A DNA stretch of 64,000 bases, taken from NCBI GenBank assembly GCA_030123565.1, contig CP126122.1:1251001-1315000 (forward strand), read 5' to 3'. Below the pieces are notes generated by a model that was not told where the DNA came from, did no database searches, and saw only the letters and a list, made by a program, of their open reading frames with translations. This DNA comes from Nitrospira sp. (GTDB lineage: Bacteria > Nitrospirota > Nitrospiria > Nitrospirales > Nitrospiraceae). The translations under genes were made by a program, and so were the position numbers. Below are positions 1 to 8,083 of this stretch, one piece after another (positions within the stretch are counted from its first letter, which is position 1; the number at the start of each line of letters is the position of its first letter).

Positions 1-303
1 GGCTTCGATGGTGACTTCCGCATCGTGGGCCAGGCCGAAGCTGTTCTTAGCCGCCGACAGGATGGTCGTGAGCTGCAGGGGAGAAAGGGTGGTCGGCGTT
101 CCGCCGCCGAAATAGATGGAGTCCAACGGTTCCGGTCCAAATGGATGGCGATCACCGTACAGACGCATTTCCGTCAGCAGGGAAGAGAGGAACTCCTCGG
201 CGGCGCGCGCCTGATGGATTTCGAGGTAGAAGGCGCAGAAGTGGCAGCGCTGGTGACAGAAGGGGATGTGGATATAGAGGCCGCGGCCGGTACGTTCAGA
301 CAT
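1..303 (-). CDS. hemW: HemW-like radical SAM protein, N-terminal part (cut by window edge)
   Basis: Only the first 101 residues are in the window; the gene continues beyond base 1. The product begins MSERTGRGLYIHIPFCHQRC and carries the radical SAM cluster motif C-x3-C-x2-C (CHQRCHFC) at about residues 16-23, followed by YFGGGTP, the glycine-rich SAM-binding segment. IHIPFC...FC together with YFGGGTP is typical of the HemW/HemN family. HemW is a haem chaperone, whereas HemN is oxygen-independent coproporphyrinogen oxidase; the short N-terminus favours HemW. The ATG at 303 lies six bases after the stop of the small gene upstream, so the two are probably co-transcribed. Confidence 0.85.
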   Translation of the reverse strand, partial: MSERTGRGLYIHIPFCHQRCHFCAFYLEIHQARAAEEFLSSLLTEMRLYGDRHPFGPEPLDSIYFGGGTPTTLSPLQLTTILSAAKNSFGLAHDAEVTIEA

Positions 304-309
304 GGCCGT

Positions 310-573
310 TCAGTCCGGTTGTTGCTCGGGTGAAAAATCGCGGATCAGGGCGACTTCAATTTCGTCCGTCGGAGACTTCCCGCGGTTGCGGACGTGCGCT
401 TTCCAGGCCGGATATTGCCGCAGGGTTTCGAACAGGTTCTTGATCATTACCGGTTTCATATATAGTTCCCACTCTCGGAGCCAGGCCTGTTCGTCGTGGG
501 GCCCTTCGTAGTCGTCGGGGAATCGGGCTTCGAGGCTGATGCGAAAGACGAATGTTTTCTCTTCCGACCACAT
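310..573 (-). CDS. small conserved hypothetical protein upstream of hemW
   Basis: An 87-residue soluble protein starting MWSEEKTFVFRISLEARFP, with no membrane segment or recognised domain. The frame is open from 594, but the ATG at 573 is preferred because a GGGAG ribosome site lies seven bases before it, while the ATG at 594 has none. It ends six bases before hemW and faces away from the fmdB-like gene. Function unknown. The protein is rich in Trp, Tyr and acidic residues and has an aromatic-rich stretch (AWLREWELYMKP) in the middle. Confidence 0.6.
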   Translation of the reverse strand: MWSEEKTFVFRISLEARFPDDYEGPHDEQAWLREWELYMKPVMIKNLFETLRQYPAWKAHVRNRGKSPTDEIEVALIRDFSPEQQPD

Positions 574-596
574 GTGCGGACTCCCATCGGTCATGA

Positions 597-626
597 TTGC
601 GAAGTGGAACGGCCCTTACTTATAAT
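597..626 (+). promoter_or_regulatory. sigma70-type promoter for the fmdB-like gene
   Basis: A -35 box TTGCGA (597-602), an 18-base spacer and a perfect -10 TATAAT (621-626) stand 27 bases before the ATG at 653. An AAGGAG ribosome site lies at 639-644. Prediction from sequence only. Confidence 0.5.
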
Positions 627-652
627 GTTGCAAATTCCAAGGAGTAGAGACC

Positions 653-880
653 ATGCCCATCTTCGAATACGTCTGTCAGGAATGCAACCATCGTTTCGAA
701 CTCTTGCTGCAGGGGAACGTCGTGCCGGCCTGTCCGGCCTGTAAGGCGACGGCGTTGCACAAGCAATTTTCCGCCTTCGGTGTGGGGGCGACCGCCGGTT
801 GGGCTGGTTCGTCCGACTCGGGCGGCGCCTGCGGCTCCTGTGGTGATCCGCGCGGTCCCGGCTCCTGTTCCATGAATTGA
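653..880 (+). CDS. FmdB-family zinc ribbon protein
   Basis: A 75-residue protein starting MPIFEYVCQECNHRFELLLQ, the signature of FmdB/putative regulatory zinc ribbon proteins. Two CxxC knuckles (CQEC at about residue 8, CPAC at about residue 28) should bind one zinc ion. The tail is Gly/Ser/Cys-rich (CGSCGDPRGPGSC). The family is often described as regulatory, but its real role is poorly known. A good promoter and an AAGGAG site eight bases before the ATG support the start. The next gene begins 17 bases after its stop. Confidence 0.85.
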   Translation: MPIFEYVCQECNHRFELLLQGNVVPACPACKATALHKQFSAFGVGATAGWAGSSDSGGACGSCGDPRGPGSCSMN

Positions 881-897
881 CTTCGCACGGGACGACG

Positions 898-1218
898 ATG
901 GGCGAGTACGAAGAGAGCCTGCGCCGCGCGATCGGGACCATTTCACAGTCCGACCCGTTGATCAAATTGCTTCAAGAGGTCCGGTTGAGACGAATGAAGC
1001 CCGACGATCCGGGATTGCGGGCCGTCACCGAGTCTTGGCTGGGGGTCTATACCCAGATCTTGAAATCCCAGTCGTTCCCTCCCACGGCCCTCGCTCGGCT
1101 GGACCCCGTACCCCGTCTCGAAGTTCTTGTCGAGGCGGGCCTGTTGTCTTGGGACCATCCGGGAACCAGAGATCTCCGCGAGCTGTTCCAGCGCTTGATG
1201 GTTCCCGCCGCCCGTTAG
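898..1218 (+). CDS. hypothetical protein
   Basis: A 106-residue soluble protein starting MGEYEESLRRAIGTISQSD. A TTG at 877 would overlap the stop of the fmdB-like gene, but the ATG at 898 is the more natural start. No cysteines, signal peptide or membrane segment. Leu/Arg-rich and probably helical, with the segment DPLIKLLQEVRLRRMKPDDPGLRAV. Function not recognised. It sits between the fmdB-like gene and a secreted protein gene, all on the plus strand with short gaps, so one transcript is likely. Confidence 0.6.
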   Translation: MGEYEESLRRAIGTISQSDPLIKLLQEVRLRRMKPDDPGLRAVTESWLGVYTQILKSQSFPPTALARLDPVPRLEVLVEAGLLSWDHPGTRDLRELFQRLMVPAAR

Positions 1219-1234
1219 CAGGACATTCTTCGGC

Positions 1235-1909
1235 ATGCGGCTGCGAAGCATCGTGGCGGTTGTATTGCTGGTCTGGTCGGTACCAACAACGGTGCCGGCT
1301 GGTGAGCCGCTCGGTGTCCGCCCCCTCCACATGGGGCTGGAGGCAGCGTTGACCACGCTTCCTCCCCATACCCATCTTCTCGTCGATCGATCGGCCATCG
1401 AACAGTTTCTCGTGGAATTGGACGGCCGGCCGCCGGACTGGGCCAAGGTCTACGGGCATGGGCACCATGATCCAGGTCACGATGATCGGCTGTTCGCGCT
1501 GAACCGCGAGCGCGATGCCGGGCGTGAGGGAAAGGCCCCGTTGCAGTGGCTGATCGCGTTTGTGTGGGCCGGTGAGTTGTCGGGGTTCGATGAACAGGAG
1601 GGAGGGTTCCGTGTGGCATTGGGGCCCAAGTTCAACCGGACCGGATGGGGTGAGGTGCGATTCAAACATGAGGACCTGCCGACGATGCTCATCGCCTTGG
1701 CGGGAGACCGGACGCTCGGGCTCAAGGCGCGACTTCAGCAGGGAGAACGTCTTGCTGTCGATGTGCTCATGGTCGGCCGGCTCATCCCGGAGGAATCGCT
1801 GGTCTACGACTTTTCACATGAAGAAGAGGGGCGGGGATTGATCATGCCCGTGGTGCGCATCGAAGCGGTGGAGTTCATATTGAAAGGAGAAGCGGGCGGA
1901 CGCGAGTGA
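1235..1909 (+). CDS. exported hypothetical protein
   Basis: 224 residues. The N-terminus (MRLRSIVAVVLLVWSVPTTVPAGEP) is a clear Sec signal peptide with cleavage expected after VPAG or nearby. The mature part is acidic with a His-rich stretch (YGHGHHDPGHDD, about residues 73-84) that could bind metal. No family recognised. It follows the 898-1218 gene by 16 bases. The downstream neighbour on the other strand is a response regulator, so the two genes converge. Confidence 0.65.
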   Translation: MRLRSIVAVVLLVWSVPTTVPAGEPLGVRPLHMGLEAALTTLPPHTHLLVDRSAIEQFLVELDGRPPDWAKVYGHGHHDPGHDDRLFALNRERDAGREGKAPLQWLIAFVWAGELSGFDEQEGGFRVALGPKFNRTGWGEVRFKHEDLPTMLIALAGDRTLGLKARLQQGERLAVDVLMVGRLIPEESLVYDFSHEEEGRGLIMPVVRIEAVEFILKGEAGGRE

Positions 1910-1939
1910 ACGCTGTCATGCGGGCAGGGATCGAGACTG

Positions 1940-2584
1940 TTACCGGGCTTGCTTCAGGTGCGGATAGGCCTGATGCAGGCAGGAGTCACACACGGCTTCC
2001 GTGATTTTGGAGCGGGCCTGTTGGCGCAGATAATCCTCGATGCGTTGCCAATGGGCACGGTCGGTTTTCACGCGTTTGCATTTGGCGCAGATGTGAAGCG
2101 TGCCGTGGAGTGCGGTGATCTGCTCGAAGGCATGGTCGAGTTCCTTGGTGCGTTCCAGCAGTTCCTGTTCGCGAATCTTTCGAGCGTCGATTTCCTGTTT
2201 CAGGCTCAGGGCGTTCGCCGTGCGTGCAATCAACTCGGCCGGAATCACCGGCTTGCGGATATAGTCCGTCGCGCCGGCGGTATAGGCGGCCTGAATGTCT
2301 TCCGCGGTACTGTGCGCCGTAATGACGATGATGGGCAGGTTCTGGAGGCGCTCGTCGGCCCTGATCTGCCGGCAGGCCTCCAACCCGTCGATCTCAGGCA
2401 TTTCGAGATCCATCAAGACCAGATCGACGGTGCTCGCCGCCTTTCCTTTTTTTCCCACTCCCAAATGCTGAAGGCCTTCCCTTGCCGTGGCGATCGGCAG
2501 CAGGGGACCGAAGCCGGCGCTGTGGAGGATGCTGTGCAACAGGTCCCGTTCTTCTTGAAAGTCGTCGATGATGAGAATGCTCAT
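1940..2584 (-). CDS. response regulator with C-terminal cysteine motif
   Basis: 214 residues. The receiver domain (about 1-125) has the acidic pair in LIIDDF, the phospho-acceptor Asp59 in LVLMDLEMPE, a Thr in VITAHS and the conserved Lys in RKPV. A coiled linker (QEIDARKIREQELLERTKELDHAF) follows. The tail (about 160-214) contains CAKCKR and VCDSC, matching the small CxxCK...CxxC module that ends many single-domain regulators. The ATG at 2584 has an AGGAG upstream. It lies 41 bases downstream of the hybrid kinase gene and is its likely partner. Confidence 0.85.
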   Translation of the reverse strand: MSILIIDDFQEERDLLHSILHSAGFGPLLPIATAREGLQHLGVGKKGKAASTVDLVLMDLEMPEIDGLEACRQIRADERLQNLPIIVITAHSTAEDIQAAYTAGATDYIRKPVIPAELIARTANALSLKQEIDARKIREQELLERTKELDHAFEQITALHGTLHICAKCKRVKTDRAHWQRIEDYLRQQARSKITEAVCDSCLHQAYPHLKQAR

Positions 2585-2625
2585 GTCCGTCGTGCTCCTC
2601 TGAAATGCCTCCCCAATCGGCACGC

Positions 2626-4863
2626 TCAGGCTGCGCGGTCCGATTGGTCGAGGATCGCCGCCAATGTTCCGATCTCTTGGTGGATAGCAGTGAGATCACG
2701 GGCCCCGGCCGCCTGCTCGAGCCGTTGTCCCACCGCACCGATGTCCTGGAAACCGTAGGACCCCGCCAGGCCCTTGATGCGGTGTCCCATGGTCCTGATC
2801 GCCTCATAGTCCTGCCGGGCGGCTGCCTCCTGCATTGCGCCGACATCCTTGCGGCGATACTCCAGGAACTTGGGGCGACGGCGCTGAATTTCTTGATCGA
2901 TGCGGGTCGCCAGGTCCGGCGCTGTGCCGGTTCCCTTGGATTGTGAATCTGGCGCCGGGGCAGGGGAACCATAACGGCTCAGGGCATCGAGCAATTGCGG
3001 GCGGGAGATGGGTTTGGTCAGGATCCCCGAACAGCCGGCCGCAAGGCTCTGCTCCTCCGCATCCTGGAGGGCATTGGCTGTCAGCGCGAGAATCGGGGTA
3101 GGGGATCGTTGATGGGTCGATTCCCAGGCGCGGATCATGCGGGTGGCGGTGAAGCCGTCCATCCCCGGCATCTGCAGGTCGATGAGGACGATGTCGAACC
3201 GGCTTGCCTTGAACGCCGCCACCGCCTGCTCTCCGTCCGAGACGATGGCGACCTGATGCGGAGTCCTCTGAAAATAGCACCTCATCAGCTCCTGCGACTC
3301 CGGCGAATCTTCGGCCAGCAACAGGCGTAGCCCCTGGGCCACCGGTGCTGAAAATGCGGATGACGGGACTGTTTGCAGGGGCCGGCTGTTGTTCTCCTGT
3401 CGTTGTGGGACCTCCGATTCTGAAACCGCGATGAGTGGAAGTTCGACGACGAACGTACTGCCGCCCTGGGCGTTGCTTTCGGCCCAGATGCGTCCGCCCA
3501 TGAGTTCGACCAGCTGTTTACAGATGGCCAGACCGAGCCCGACTCCGCCGTGACGGCGGCAGGCCGCGCTATCGACTTGGGTGAAACGCTCGAAAATCCG
3601 CTCCAATTGCTCGGGAGGGATTCCGATCCCGCTGTCGACGACGGAAAACCGGATACGGGGCGATTCTTGGCTTGGATGGGCCACGGTTGCGCGCACGGTG
3701 ACGTGCCCTTGCTCGGTGAACTTCAACGCGTTGGCGATGAGGTTCAACAGCACCTGGTGGAGACGAAACCCGTCGCCCTCGATGAACGGAGGAATCTCAG
3801 AGGCGAGATGGAAGGTGAGGGTCAGCCCCTTTTCCTCCGCGCGGTGGCTCAAGAGCTGGACCGTCCGTTCGACGATCTGGTGCACGTCGAACGGGCGCTG
3901 TTCGAGTCGTGTCTGCCCCGCTTCGATGCGTGAAAAGTTCAGCAGGTCCGTGACGAGGCACAGCAACGTGTGGCCGGCTTTGGCACACATTTCTGCATAG
4001 CGGCGTTGGGGTGGCGTGAGGCTGGTGGTCAGCAGCAAATCGGCCGTCCCGCAGATGGCGTTCAGGGGCGTTCTGATTTCGTGGCTGATGTTCGCGAGGA
4101 AATCGCTCTTGGCCTGGCTGGCGCCTTCCGCGGCTTCGCGGGCCCGGCGGAGGGTCGTCTCCAGTTCTTTGCGTTCCGTGATGTCACGGGCGAAGGCGCA
4201 GAAGCTCGTGGATCGTTCGAGCCGGAGCGGCATCACCGTCAGTTCGATAGGAAATTCACGCCCGTCTTTATGCAAGGCGGTGACTTCGATGCGGCGGCTG
4301 AGGATCGGCCCTTCCCCCTTGGCCAGGAAACGCCGCAATCCCTTGAGATGGGCTTCGCGAAATGCCGGTGGAATGATCAGGTCGGACAGAGACGCCCCCA
4401 GTGCCTCCTTACGGATGAAGTCGAAGGTTTGTTCAGCTTGGCGATTCCAGGTCGTCACGATGCTGTCGGCGTCGATCGTGATGACTGCATCCAAGGCGCC
4501 GTCGAGCATGGTGCGCATACGTTCCTCGTCCTCGGCTCGGAGCCGCCCCATCTGCCGGTGCTGATAGAGCAGGTAGGCCGTAATCCACAAGCCGATGATG
4601 CCCAGGGTGTGATTGAACAGCCCGGTCGTCAGATCGTCGGTCGGGATGTGGACCAGGAGTTTCGCCGGAATCAGCAGCGACCATCCGCCGACGGCGAGCA
4701 AGAAGACGCGCCGGGAATACAGCCGCGACGCGGGCACCGCGAGAAAGAAATACGGCAGCCATGTGGCGAACTCCGATTCAAATCGCAGATCCGCACAGAA
4801 GATGAGTCCCGTCAGGATGAGGAGGACAGCGGTCGTCGTGGAACAGTCGGTCGGTTTTTCCAT
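2626..4863 (-). CDS. membrane hybrid sensor histidine kinase (PAS-HisKA-HATPase-REC-Hpt)
   Basis: 745 residues from the ATG at 4863. The first 115 residues hold several hydrophobic segments, probably four membrane helices. A PAS domain follows (about 125-235), then HisKA with phospho-accepting His261 in ANISHEIRTP, and a HATPase with the N box NLIANALKF and G box DSGIGIP. A receiver (Asp562 in LIDLQMPGMDG) and an Hpt domain (His694 in MGHRIKGLAG) end the protein. The layout gives a complete intramolecular phosphorelay that could hand phosphate to the adjacent regulator at 1940-2584. Signal unknown. Confidence 0.9.
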   Translation of the reverse strand: MEKPTDCSTTTAVLLILTGLIFCADLRFESEFATWLPYFFLAVPASRLYSRRVFLLAVGGWSLLIPAKLLVHIPTDDLTTGLFNHTLGIIGLWITAYLLYQHRQMGRLRAEDEERMRTMLDGALDAVITIDADSIVTTWNRQAEQTFDFIRKEALGASLSDLIIPPAFREAHLKGLRRFLAKGEGPILSRRIEVTALHKDGREFPIELTVMPLRLERSTSFCAFARDITERKELETTLRRAREAAEGASQAKSDFLANISHEIRTPLNAICGTADLLLTTSLTPPQRRYAEMCAKAGHTLLCLVTDLLNFSRIEAGQTRLEQRPFDVHQIVERTVQLLSHRAEEKGLTLTFHLASEIPPFIEGDGFRLHQVLLNLIANALKFTEQGHVTVRATVAHPSQESPRIRFSVVDSGIGIPPEQLERIFERFTQVDSAACRRHGGVGLGLAICKQLVELMGGRIWAESNAQGGSTFVVELPLIAVSESEVPQRQENNSRPLQTVPSSAFSAPVAQGLRLLLAEDSPESQELMRCYFQRTPHQVAIVSDGEQAVAAFKASRFDIVLIDLQMPGMDGFTATRMIRAWESTHQRSPTPILALTANALQDAEEQSLAAGCSGILTKPISRPQLLDALSRYGSPAPAPDSQSKGTGTAPDLATRIDQEIQRRRPKFLEYRRKDVGAMQEAAARQDYEAIRTMGHRIKGLAGSYGFQDIGAVGQRLEQAAGARDLTAIHQEIGTLAAILDQSDRAA

Positions 4864-5060
4864 ACGCTTGCCGATCGAAGGTGCTTGCGTAGTGCTACTT
4901 GGACAAGATGCGGATCTCACTTGAAGTATAGCGGGGTGTCGGCGGGACACCTAGCATCTCCTGAAATTCAGCAGGCTGAATAAAGGTGCGAGCGAGTGAG
5001 GGTGCTGCAGCCGGTCGGTCGTGACAGGAGTGCTTCGGCGCCGGAGGAACAGGCTGGGTT

Positions 5061-5960
5061 TCAGTAGGCATCCCGCGCGCAGCGGAATCCGGTGCCGGAA
5101 GGGCGGCTGTCCATCGTGCCCCAGTCCCGGTCGGTCGTCCGCAGGCTGATGGCCGGTTTGAGCCAGGACCCGCCGCGCATGGCCTTGATGGCTCCCCGCT
5201 CCGGCCCCTGCGGATCGCTGAGCGGCGCCGTCCGGTAGTAGTTGGGGTTATACCAGTCCTGCACCCATTCGGCGACATTGCCGGCCATGTCCAACGTGCC
5301 GTAGGGGCCGGCGCCGGCGGGAAAACTGCCGACCGGCAAGGTCAGGATCTCCCCCTTGAGGCCTTTCTCTTTGGAAATGGCCGCTCCTTCTCCTTTGATC
5401 CAGAAGGCCTCCCATTCCGTGCTGTCGGCGAATTGCACGGTTCGTCCGGCCCAGTAACTGGCGCTGTTCCCCTTGCCGATGTCCCATTCGTTGCCCCAGG
5501 GATAGGTCCTTCCGTCCGTCCCCCGCGCCGCCTTTTCCCATTCCGCTTCGGTCGGCAATCGTTTGTGGGCCCAACGGCAGAATTCAACGGCATCGAGCCA
5601 ACTCACGTTGACGACGGGATGTTGTTCGCTGCCTGGCAGCGGCTCGTTGTGTTCCCACAAGGTCGATGCGGGGGTGGCATGGGTAGGCGCGTGATAGCCG
5701 GTCGCCAGCACGAATTGATGGTAGGCGGCATTCGTAACTTCGTAGCGATCGATCCAGAACGCACCCAGGTAGACGCGGCGCAGGGGATGCTCATCCGGCA
5801 GGCCGCCGCTGTCTGCCGCCGTCCCCATCGTAAATTCGCCGGCTGGGACCAACACCATGTCCTGCGGATCGGAGGCGCCGAGAACCGATGGCTGATGGCC
5901 CATGATCAGCAGGAGGCAGAGCACAACCAGGTGTGAATGCATCGATCTCAGCGCGATCAT
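5061..5960 (-). CDS. exported formylglycine-generating-enzyme-like (SUMF1/EgtB-fold) protein
   Basis: 299 residues with a signal peptide (about 1-28, ending SVLGAS). The mature protein is a complete FGE-sulfatase domain: MVLVPAGEFTMG near the start, PVVNVSWLDAVEFCRWAHKRLPTEAEWEKAARG in the middle, then YPWGNEWD, DMAGNVAEWVQDWY, RGGSW and the terminal GFRCARD. Family members generate formylglycine in sulfatases, act in ergothioneine-type chemistry or are accessory proteins; which applies here cannot be told. The ATG overlaps the stop of the PqqC-like gene by four bases (ATGA), so the two are translationally coupled. No sulfatase gene is in the window. Confidence 0.85.
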   Translation of the reverse strand: MIALRSMHSHLVVLCLLLIMGHQPSVLGASDPQDMVLVPAGEFTMGTAADSGGLPDEHPLRRVYLGAFWIDRYEVTNAAYHQFVLATGYHAPTHATPASTLWEHNEPLPGSEQHPVVNVSWLDAVEFCRWAHKRLPTEAEWEKAARGTDGRTYPWGNEWDIGKGNSASYWAGRTVQFADSTEWEAFWIKGEGAAISKEKGLKGEILTLPVGSFPAGAGPYGTLDMAGNVAEWVQDWYNPNYYRTAPLSDPQGPERGAIKAMRGGSWLKPAISLRTTDRDWGTMDSRPSGTGFRCARDAY

Positions 5961-6709
5961 GGCTTGTTCAGCCTGCAGGCTTTGGCGACGCCGTCGCGGT
6001 ATGCCATCCATAGATCGAGGCCTCTCGTGACACAGGCCAGGACTGCCTCCTGACGGCTCCTGGTCTCGGCATAGTTGACGACCATCGTATAGGCGTCCTG
6101 CCGGTGTCCTGCCTCCACCTTTTGGTGCGCCCGAATCAAATCCATGTGCTTCCGGTCGATGCCGTGGTGACGGATGAGGGGATGGGCGTCGATGTAGGCT
6201 TCGATGGCAGCCTCGGTTTTCGGTTTGGAGGGTTCCTGGATCTCCTGCCGATCCTTCACGCTGCCTTCGACGAATACCGCCAGGGCCGCCGCGCCGACGA
6301 CCCAGTCGCGGTTGGCTGTGACCTTCTCCAACCATGCCCGATAACGGGCGCTGGCCGGCAAGAGTACGGCATTCTGAAACCCTTCGCTGTCGAATCCCAG
6401 TCCGCGCATCATCTCGTTGAATAACTCGGGGTGGGAGCGACCGAAGGAAAGACCGCCGGTATCTTCTTCATAAATATTTTCCGCCAGCATGCGTCGTACC
6501 TCCGGGGGTGGGTTCTGCCCATGGACGCGGGCCAGCAGGACCGGGAAGTCCCGAACATAGACGAGAAATTCCTGCTGGTAGTGCAGCTTCAACTGCGCCT
6601 TCGTAGTCCCGGGCCCCATGATGAGCGGCCAGGCCCAGTGGTGTTTGCGGTCCATGACGACCAACAGACGCTCCAGAAATTGAGTCTTGGTCAGTCTCTT
6701 CTGTGCCAT
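5957..6709 (-). CDS. PqqC/TENA-like haem-oxygenase-fold protein
   Basis: 250 residues and all-helical in character. It resembles iron-containing redox proteins of the haem-oxygenase-like superfamily (PqqC, TenA, diiron oxidases). Candidate metal-ligand segments are the E-x-x-Y/H stretches: HYQQEFLVYVRDFP, ENIYEEDTG, FVEGSVKDR and the RHHGIDRKHMDL region. No other PQQ gene is nearby, so pyrroloquinoline quinone synthesis is not implied. The overlap with the FGE-like gene suggests a joint role, perhaps oxidative maturation of a secreted product (inference). Confidence 0.7.
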   Translation of the reverse strand: MAQKRLTKTQFLERLLVVMDRKHHWAWPLIMGPGTTKAQLKLHYQQEFLVYVRDFPVLLARVHGQNPPPEVRRMLAENIYEEDTGGLSFGRSHPELFNEMMRGLGFDSEGFQNAVLLPASARYRAWLEKVTANRDWVVGAAALAVFVEGSVKDRQEIQEPSKPKTEAAIEAYIDAHPLIRHHGIDRKHMDLIRAHQKVEAGHRQDAYTMVVNYAETRSRQEAVLACVTRGLDLWMAYRDGVAKACRLNKP

Positions 6710-6756
6710 GCCTTGCCTTCCCTCTTTGTCACTGGCTACAATCAGCCGCCGATCCC

Positions 6757-7041
6757 ATGAAACCCGTGACCATTCAAAATTCCGACGACATTCTCAACTT
6801 CCTTGCCGAAGTGGCGTTGCGCGGCAAGGGGTTTACGACCGACTGTCTCCTGGACTACGTGTTGGACGAAGGATTCACGGAGCCGATTTATCTCAATGCC
6901 TCGGGCGAGGATCCGGACGCGTTCTACAAGAACCAGCCCCAGGCCTGGGCGATCTATCAAGTGCGCGAGTGGAAGCGAGTCTTGACCGTATCCGGCGGGG
7001 CCGGGAAGGAACGGCGCGTTCAGATCACCGAGACCCCGTAG
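6757..7041 (+). CDS. hypothetical protein
   Basis: 94 residues from the ATG at 6757 (MKPVTIQNSDDILNFLAEVA). The frame is open further upstream, but the upstream residues are not protein-like. Soluble, mixed alpha/beta, with no cysteine motif. The segment WAIYQVREWKRVL suggests a small structured fold. Divergent from the PqqC-like gene, with only 47 bases between the starts. No function recognised. Confidence 0.6.
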   Translation: MKPVTIQNSDDILNFLAEVALRGKGFTTDCLLDYVLDEGFTEPIYLNASGEDPDAFYKNQPQAWAIYQVREWKRVLTVSGGAGKERRVQITETP

Positions 7042-7189
7042 GTGCAGACGCCTCTGTGCCCATAGGTCAGTGTATTGAGCGGACGACTTAATTGCAACGA
7101 ATCGCGCACTGTTCACCACCTGTCATGCCGGTCTCTGACGAGCCGGGCCCGGCAGAGGGGATGAGCCGGCGACCGGGAGGCAGACAGTG

Positions 7190-7456
7190 ATGCAGAACAA
7201 CAACCGTCTGGGTGCTGCGAAGCTGGTCACCCTCTGCGAGCCGGGGGATGTCGGTGAACTGGCTCTCATCAAAAGCCTGCTCGACGGGAACGGCATCACC
7301 TATGTCGTGCATCACGAACACATCGGGGCGCTGTATCCCGGCGTGTCTCTGTTATGCAGCCGGGTGATGGTGGAGGAGCGTGAGAAACCGCGGGCCGAAA
7401 TTCTCTTGAGCCGCCTCGCCCTTCAGATCAGGGAAGCCACTGGGGAAGTCGAATAG
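7190..7456 (+). CDS. DUF2007-like putative signal-transducing protein
   Basis: 88 residues from the ATG at 7190. A GGAGG at 7176-7180 serves either this ATG or the GTG just before it. The body (KLVTLCEPGDVGELALIKSLLDGNGITYVVHHEH) is the DUF2007 pattern, which resembles the PII-like/ferredoxin fold: a strand, then a helix that scans neighbouring factors, then a strand, followed by a hydrophobic loop and MVEEREKPRAEILLSRL. Role unknown. It converges with the next gene. Confidence 0.7.
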   Translation: MQNNNRLGAAKLVTLCEPGDVGELALIKSLLDGNGITYVVHHEHIGALYPGVSLLCSRVMVEEREKPRAEILLSRLALQIREATGEVE

Positions 7457-7459
7457 CTG

Positions 7460-7948
7460 CTATGGGTGGCCCTTGGGCTTGACCGGCTCGGGAGTGGTGG
7501 GGAGGGGCAGGCGAACATCCGATCCTGAAAAGTGCCCGCCGACCAACTTGCCTTCTTCGAAATAGAGATAGCGGTGTTTGACGACCGCGGGGCTTTCCCA
7601 ATCTTCAAATATCCATTCTTCGCGCCGCAGCCCGTCGCCGGTATGTGTCACGTTCATCGTATTCGGTGAACCCCAGGCCTCCAAGACCTGTTTGCGGTCC
7701 ATGCCCACCATCACACGATGGCTTTCGATGTGTTTGGAAAAGTCCGGGTCCAGCCAGCCCGGTACGAAACGAAACGCGATCAAGCTGACCAGGAACAGTA
7801 CCAAAAACGCATAGATAATGATCCGGACCGGCCGCTGGCGGATGAAGGGTACTGGTTCCGGCATCGGGGGGACGGCTGAAACGGGAGCGGTTGGGGTCGT
7901 CTGGTCGGTCACAACTATCCTTCCGTCATCGAGCTTCGACAACAACAT
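7460..7948 (-). CDS. membrane-anchored BamE/SmpA-like protein
   Basis: 162 residues. The cytoplasmic N-terminus is Pro-rich (TTPTAPVSAVPPMPEPVP). One membrane helix follows at about 42-62 (IIIYAFLVLFLVSLIAFRF), then a periplasmic domain with the phrase VGMDRKQVLEAWGSPNTMN. That phrase matches the start of BamE/SmpA/OmlA-type domains, in which G-M/T-x2-x-V is followed by a G-x-P turn. BamE is normally a lipoprotein of the outer-membrane assembly complex; this one has a transmembrane anchor and no lipobox, so it is more likely a fold relative than BamE itself. Confidence 0.6.
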   Translation of the reverse strand: MLLSKLDDGRIVVTDQTTPTAPVSAVPPMPEPVPFIRQRPVRIIIYAFLVLFLVSLIAFRFVPGWLDPDFSKHIESHRVMVGMDRKQVLEAWGSPNTMNVTHTGDGLRREEWIFEDWESPAVVKHRYLYFEEGKLVGGHFSGSDVRLPLPTTPEPVKPKGHP

Positions 7949-8083
7949 AGGCTTGTCTGCATGCTAAACAATCGTTTTTCGGTCCGTCAAGGGATCGTGA
8001 AGGGCCATGGTCGGAGCGCTTTCAGCCCGATGCCCGGCTGCGACCTGCTATCCTTGAGGCAGGGAGCAGTGGAGGCGCCGACT

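Noticed and set aside
5957-6709. Assignment as pqqC in a PQQ pathway
   Set aside because: No pqqA, B, D or E nearby, and the family includes many unrelated haem-oxygenase-fold enzymes.
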